From positions 1 through 6,566 of the forward strand of contig CAZEMR010000113.1 in the NCBI GenBank assembly GCA_964513465.1: DNA of 6,566 bases, read 5' to 3'. The position numbers and the translations under genes are program-made. The notes under the pieces were generated by a model. The model saw nothing but the letters and a program-made list of their open reading frames with translations. It did not search any database and had not been told where the DNA came from. This document shows, one piece after another, positions 4,854 through 6,566 of the stretch (position 1 is its first letter; each line of letters starts with the position of its first letter). Source of the stretch: CAZEMR01 sp964513465 (GTDB lineage: Bacteria; Bacteroidota; Ignavibacteria; Kapaibacteriales; UBA2268).

Positions 4854-6035
4854 TAAGTGGCCAAGTTTATATTTCTTGGTCTTCAGATAATTGCGATTGA
4901 TCTCGTTGGGTTCGATTTCGAGCGGAACGAGTTCTGCGACTTCGAGTCCGTAGCCGATAAGTCCCACGCGTTTTTTGGGATTATTTGTCATCAGCCGCAT
5001 TTTGCGGATTCCGAGCTTGGCGAGTATCTGCGCGCCGATTCCGTAGTCGCGGGGGTCGGCGGTGAATCCGAGCTGCTCGTTGGCTTCGACCGTATCGAGG
5101 CCTTTTTCCTGCAGTGCGTATGCCTTCACTTTGTTGACCAGGCCTATGCCGCGGCCTTCCTGGCGCATGTATAGCAATACTCCCTTGCCCTCTTTTTGGA
5201 TAGTATCCAGAGCAGTATGAAGCTGCGATCCGCAGTCGCAGCGCAGCGATCCGAAGACGTCGCCAGTGAGGCATTCCGAGTGAACGCGCACCAGCACCGT
5301 ATCGTCGGGTGTCAGATCGCCTTTGACAAATGCCACATGCTCTTTGCCGTCATAGACATTGGCGAACACGTGCATTTCGAATTCGCCGTATTCGGTTGGC
5401 ACATGTGCGGTTGCGACGCTCTCGACCAGGCTTTCCTTGCGGAAGCGGTATGCGATCAGGTCTTTCACAGTAATAATTTTAATATCATATTCTTCCGCGA
5501 ACTTTTCGAGCTGTGGCTTGCGTGCCATAGTTCCATCGTCGTTTATTATCTCGCAGAGCACTCCGCTTGGTTTCAATCCGGCAAGGCGCATCAGATCGAC
5601 AGTTGCTTCGGTATGGCCGGCGCGGCGAAGCACGCCTCCCTCGACTGCGATCAGCGGGAAGATATGTCCCGGACGGCCAAGATCTTCGGGCCGGGTGTCT
5701 TTATTAACCAGCGCGCGAATGGTGGCGGCGCGGTCGAATGCCGATATGCCGGTCGAGGTGCCATGCAGGTAATCGACCGAAACGGTGAATTTTGTGTCGT
5801 GCAGCGCGGAGTTATCGCGTACCATCACATCGAGCTTCAGCTCGGCTGCGCGCTCGGGAGTAATCGAAACGCAGACCAGGCCCTTGCCCTTAGTGCTCAT
5901 AAAATTAATCGTCTCGGGGGTGCAAAGCTCGGACGATGCGATAAGGTCTCCTTCGTTCTCGCGGTCTTCGTCGTCCATCACTATGATCATTTTGCCGGAG
6001 ACCAGATCGCGTAATGCTTCGTCTATGGTATTCAT
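4839..6035 (-). CDS. ribBA: Bifunctional riboflavin enzyme: DHBP synthase / GTP cyclohydrolase II (398 aa)
   Basis: The RibB half makes 3,4-dihydroxy-2-butanone 4-phosphate from ribulose 5-phosphate. The RibA half opens GTP to the first pyrimidine precursor of riboflavin. RibB (about 1-200) shows DDEDRENEGDL (21-31, Mg2+ and substrate acids), RPGHIFPL (121-128) and AGHTEATVDL (139-148). RibA (about 205-398) shows the zinc site in HSECLTGDVFGSLRCDCGSQ (252-271: Cys255, Cys266, Cys268), then RQEGRGIGL (291-299), ADPRDYGIGAQIL (326-338) and TNNPKK (350-355). The length is typical of fused RibBA. The open frame extends 23 codons further upstream to a TTG, but family length and the usual N-terminus (NTIDEAL..DLVSGKM) favour the ATG at 6035-6033. 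The only Shine-Dalgarno-like sequence, AGGA, sits 1 nt from that ATG, unusually close. No other rib genes are nearby and no FMN riboswitch is visible in the 107-base gap upstream. Confidence 0.96.
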   Translation of the reverse strand: MNTIDEALRDLVSGKMIIVMDDEDRENEGDLIASSELCTPETINFMSTKGKGLVCVSITPERAAELKLDVMVRDNSALHDTKFTVSVDYLHGTSTGISAFDRAATIRALVNKDTRPEDLGRPGHIFPLIAVEGGVLRRAGHTEATVDLMRLAGLKPSGVLCEIINDDGTMARKPQLEKFAEEYDIKIITVKDLIAYRFRKESLVESVATAHVPTEYGEFEMHVFANVYDGKEHVAFVKGDLTPDDTVLVRVHSECLTGDVFGSLRCDCGSQLHTALDTIQKEGKGVLLYMRQEGRGIGLVNKVKAYALQEKGLDTVEANEQLGFTADPRDYGIGAQILAKLGIRKMRLMTNNPKKRVGLIGYGLEVAELVPLEIEPNEINRNYLKTKKYKLGHLLHNL

Positions 6036-6142
6036 TTCCTGCCCAATTCTCTGTATATAAAAAACATAATTTGACGAAAAAATAAAGATATGAATTTCCG
6101 CCAAATTATGAAAATCTTAAAATTATATATATGCCGGCCGGG

Positions 6143-6466
6143 CTATTCTTTGGCTGCGACCGATGCTTTTTCAAATCTTACCTTTACGTTTTCGGCAATT
6201 TGCACCACGACGGATTTTTCGTCGACTTCGGTGATTGTGCCGTGCATGCCGGAGGATGTAATAACTTTATCGCCTTTTTTGAGGCTCGAAATCATCTGCT
6301 GGTGTTCTTTCTGACGCTTCTGCTGGGGGCGGATCATAAGGAAATACATCACAAGAATAATACCGCCGAACATAAGCAGTGTGGGCAGCATCGAACCAAA
6401 ACCGCCGCCGCCTTCGCCCTGGGGCGGGGGTGCCATTAAAAACAAGGAGTGGAGGAAACTAAGCAT
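6143..6466 (-). CDS. yajC: Sec translocase accessory protein YajC (107 aa)
   Basis: A small inner-membrane partner of SecDF that helps preprotein translocation by SecYEG. A short hydrophobic start and a Gly/Pro-rich stretch (12-25) lead to one membrane helix (about 27-45, MLPTLLMFGGIILVMYFLM). The hallmark IRPQQKRQKEHQQMISSLKK (45-64) follows, then GDKVITSSGMHGTITEV (65-81), the conserved small beta domain. The ATG at 6466-6464 is chosen because AGGA (complement of 6473-6476) lies 6 nt upstream; a TTG two codons earlier (6472) is the other option. In many bacteria yajC sits between tgt and secD. Here the downstream neighbour is ribBA, so secDF must lie elsewhere. I see no convincing terminator in the 107 bases before ribBA, so co-transcription is possible. 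Confidence 0.95.
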   Translation of the reverse strand: MLSFLHSLFLMAPPPQGEGGGGFGSMLPTLLMFGGIILVMYFLMIRPQQKRQKEHQQMISSLKKGDKVITSSGMHGTITEVDEKSVVVQIAENVKVRFEKASVAAKE

Positions 6467-6515
6467 AATCAATCCTGATTAATTTTTTGATAATAATAAA
6501 TTAAGCTATGGTATT

Positions 6516-6566
6516 CTAAACTATTTCGCTGTTATATTTTCGCAGAAATTCATTTTTCCAGTTACG
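6516..6566 (-). CDS. Possible 3' end of a gene upstream of yajC
   Basis: Reading in from the right edge on the minus strand, one frame is open for 16 codons (RNWKNEFLRKYNSEIV) and ends in TAG at 6518-6516. The aromatic and charged make-up looks like a protein C-terminus, and the usual upstream neighbour of yajC is tgt (tRNA-guanine transglycosylase), many of which end in a similar F/W-rich helix. Sixteen residues are too few to identify it. The stop lies about 50 bases before the yajC start, in AT-rich sequence. Confidence 0.35.
   Translation of the reverse strand, partial: RNWKNEFLRKYNSEIV

Noticed and set aside
5196..6014. A 272-codon plus-strand open frame opposite ribBA
   Set aside because: It is contained within ribBA, whose motifs are complete; the frame has no ribosome-binding site or recognisable domain.
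6036..6142. FMN riboswitch upstream of ribBA
   Set aside because: The gap is only 107 bases, AT-rich, and lacks the conserved GC-rich helices and loop blocks of the RFN element.
6131..6142. GC-rich palindrome GCCGGC just after yajC as a terminator
   Set aside because: It has no room for a hairpin loop, and no clean stem can be drawn before the following AT run; counted as chance.

Overview
This is a stretch of bacterial chromosome, mostly housekeeping genes with one small envelope-stress module. Coding DNA is of moderate G+C. The spacers are AT-rich and carry many well-formed intrinsic terminators. The organism is probably didermic: it has an ECF sigma factor, a membrane-anchored anti-sigma and a Spy/CpxP-like exported protein. 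Ribosomal protein L28 is of the non-zinc type. The rpmB promoter fits both the ordinary -35/-10 consensus and the Bacteroidota-type TTTG/TAnnTTTG pattern. Together these hint at Bacteroidota or the wider FCB group, but the sequence alone does not fix the phylum.

Layout, left to right. (1) 1-203 is the 3' end of a plus-strand TPR protein. It converges on gdhA (minus, 286-1629, NADP-type glutamate dehydrogenase), and the two share a bidirectional terminator at 224-256. (2) The divergent spacer 1644-1931 holds a hairpin/mini-ORF in the gdhA leader and a good promoter for rpmB (plus, 1932-2156, L28), which has its own terminator. (3) From 2231 to the right edge everything is on the minus strand. 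In transcription order (right to left) this is: the tail of an unidentified gene (possibly tgt), yajC, ribBA, a terminator, greA, a terminator, then ECF sigma, anti-sigma, a Spy-like protein and a terminator.

How they work together. The sigma / anti-sigma / Spy-like trio forms one transcription unit with translational overlap. It looks like a cell-envelope stress or metal-responsive switch, in which a cytosolic sigma is held by a single-pass membrane anti-sigma and a periplasmic helical protein follows. Three features of the trio stand out: the zinc-less anti-sigma domain, its extremely acidic outer tail (about 32 acidic to 1 basic residue), and a Met/Arg-rich tandem repeat in the Spy-like tail. 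greA (transcript cleavage factor), ribBA (first two committed riboflavin enzymes fused) and yajC (Sec accessory) are ordinary genes. They are separated by terminators and probably transcribed largely independently. The layout upstream of greA, a promoter-like element followed by a terminator and then the gene, resembles a leader attenuator.

I found no mobile element, CRISPR array, rRNA or tRNA, and no clearly new enzymatic system. The sigma/anti-sigma/Spy module is the best candidate for something under-described.
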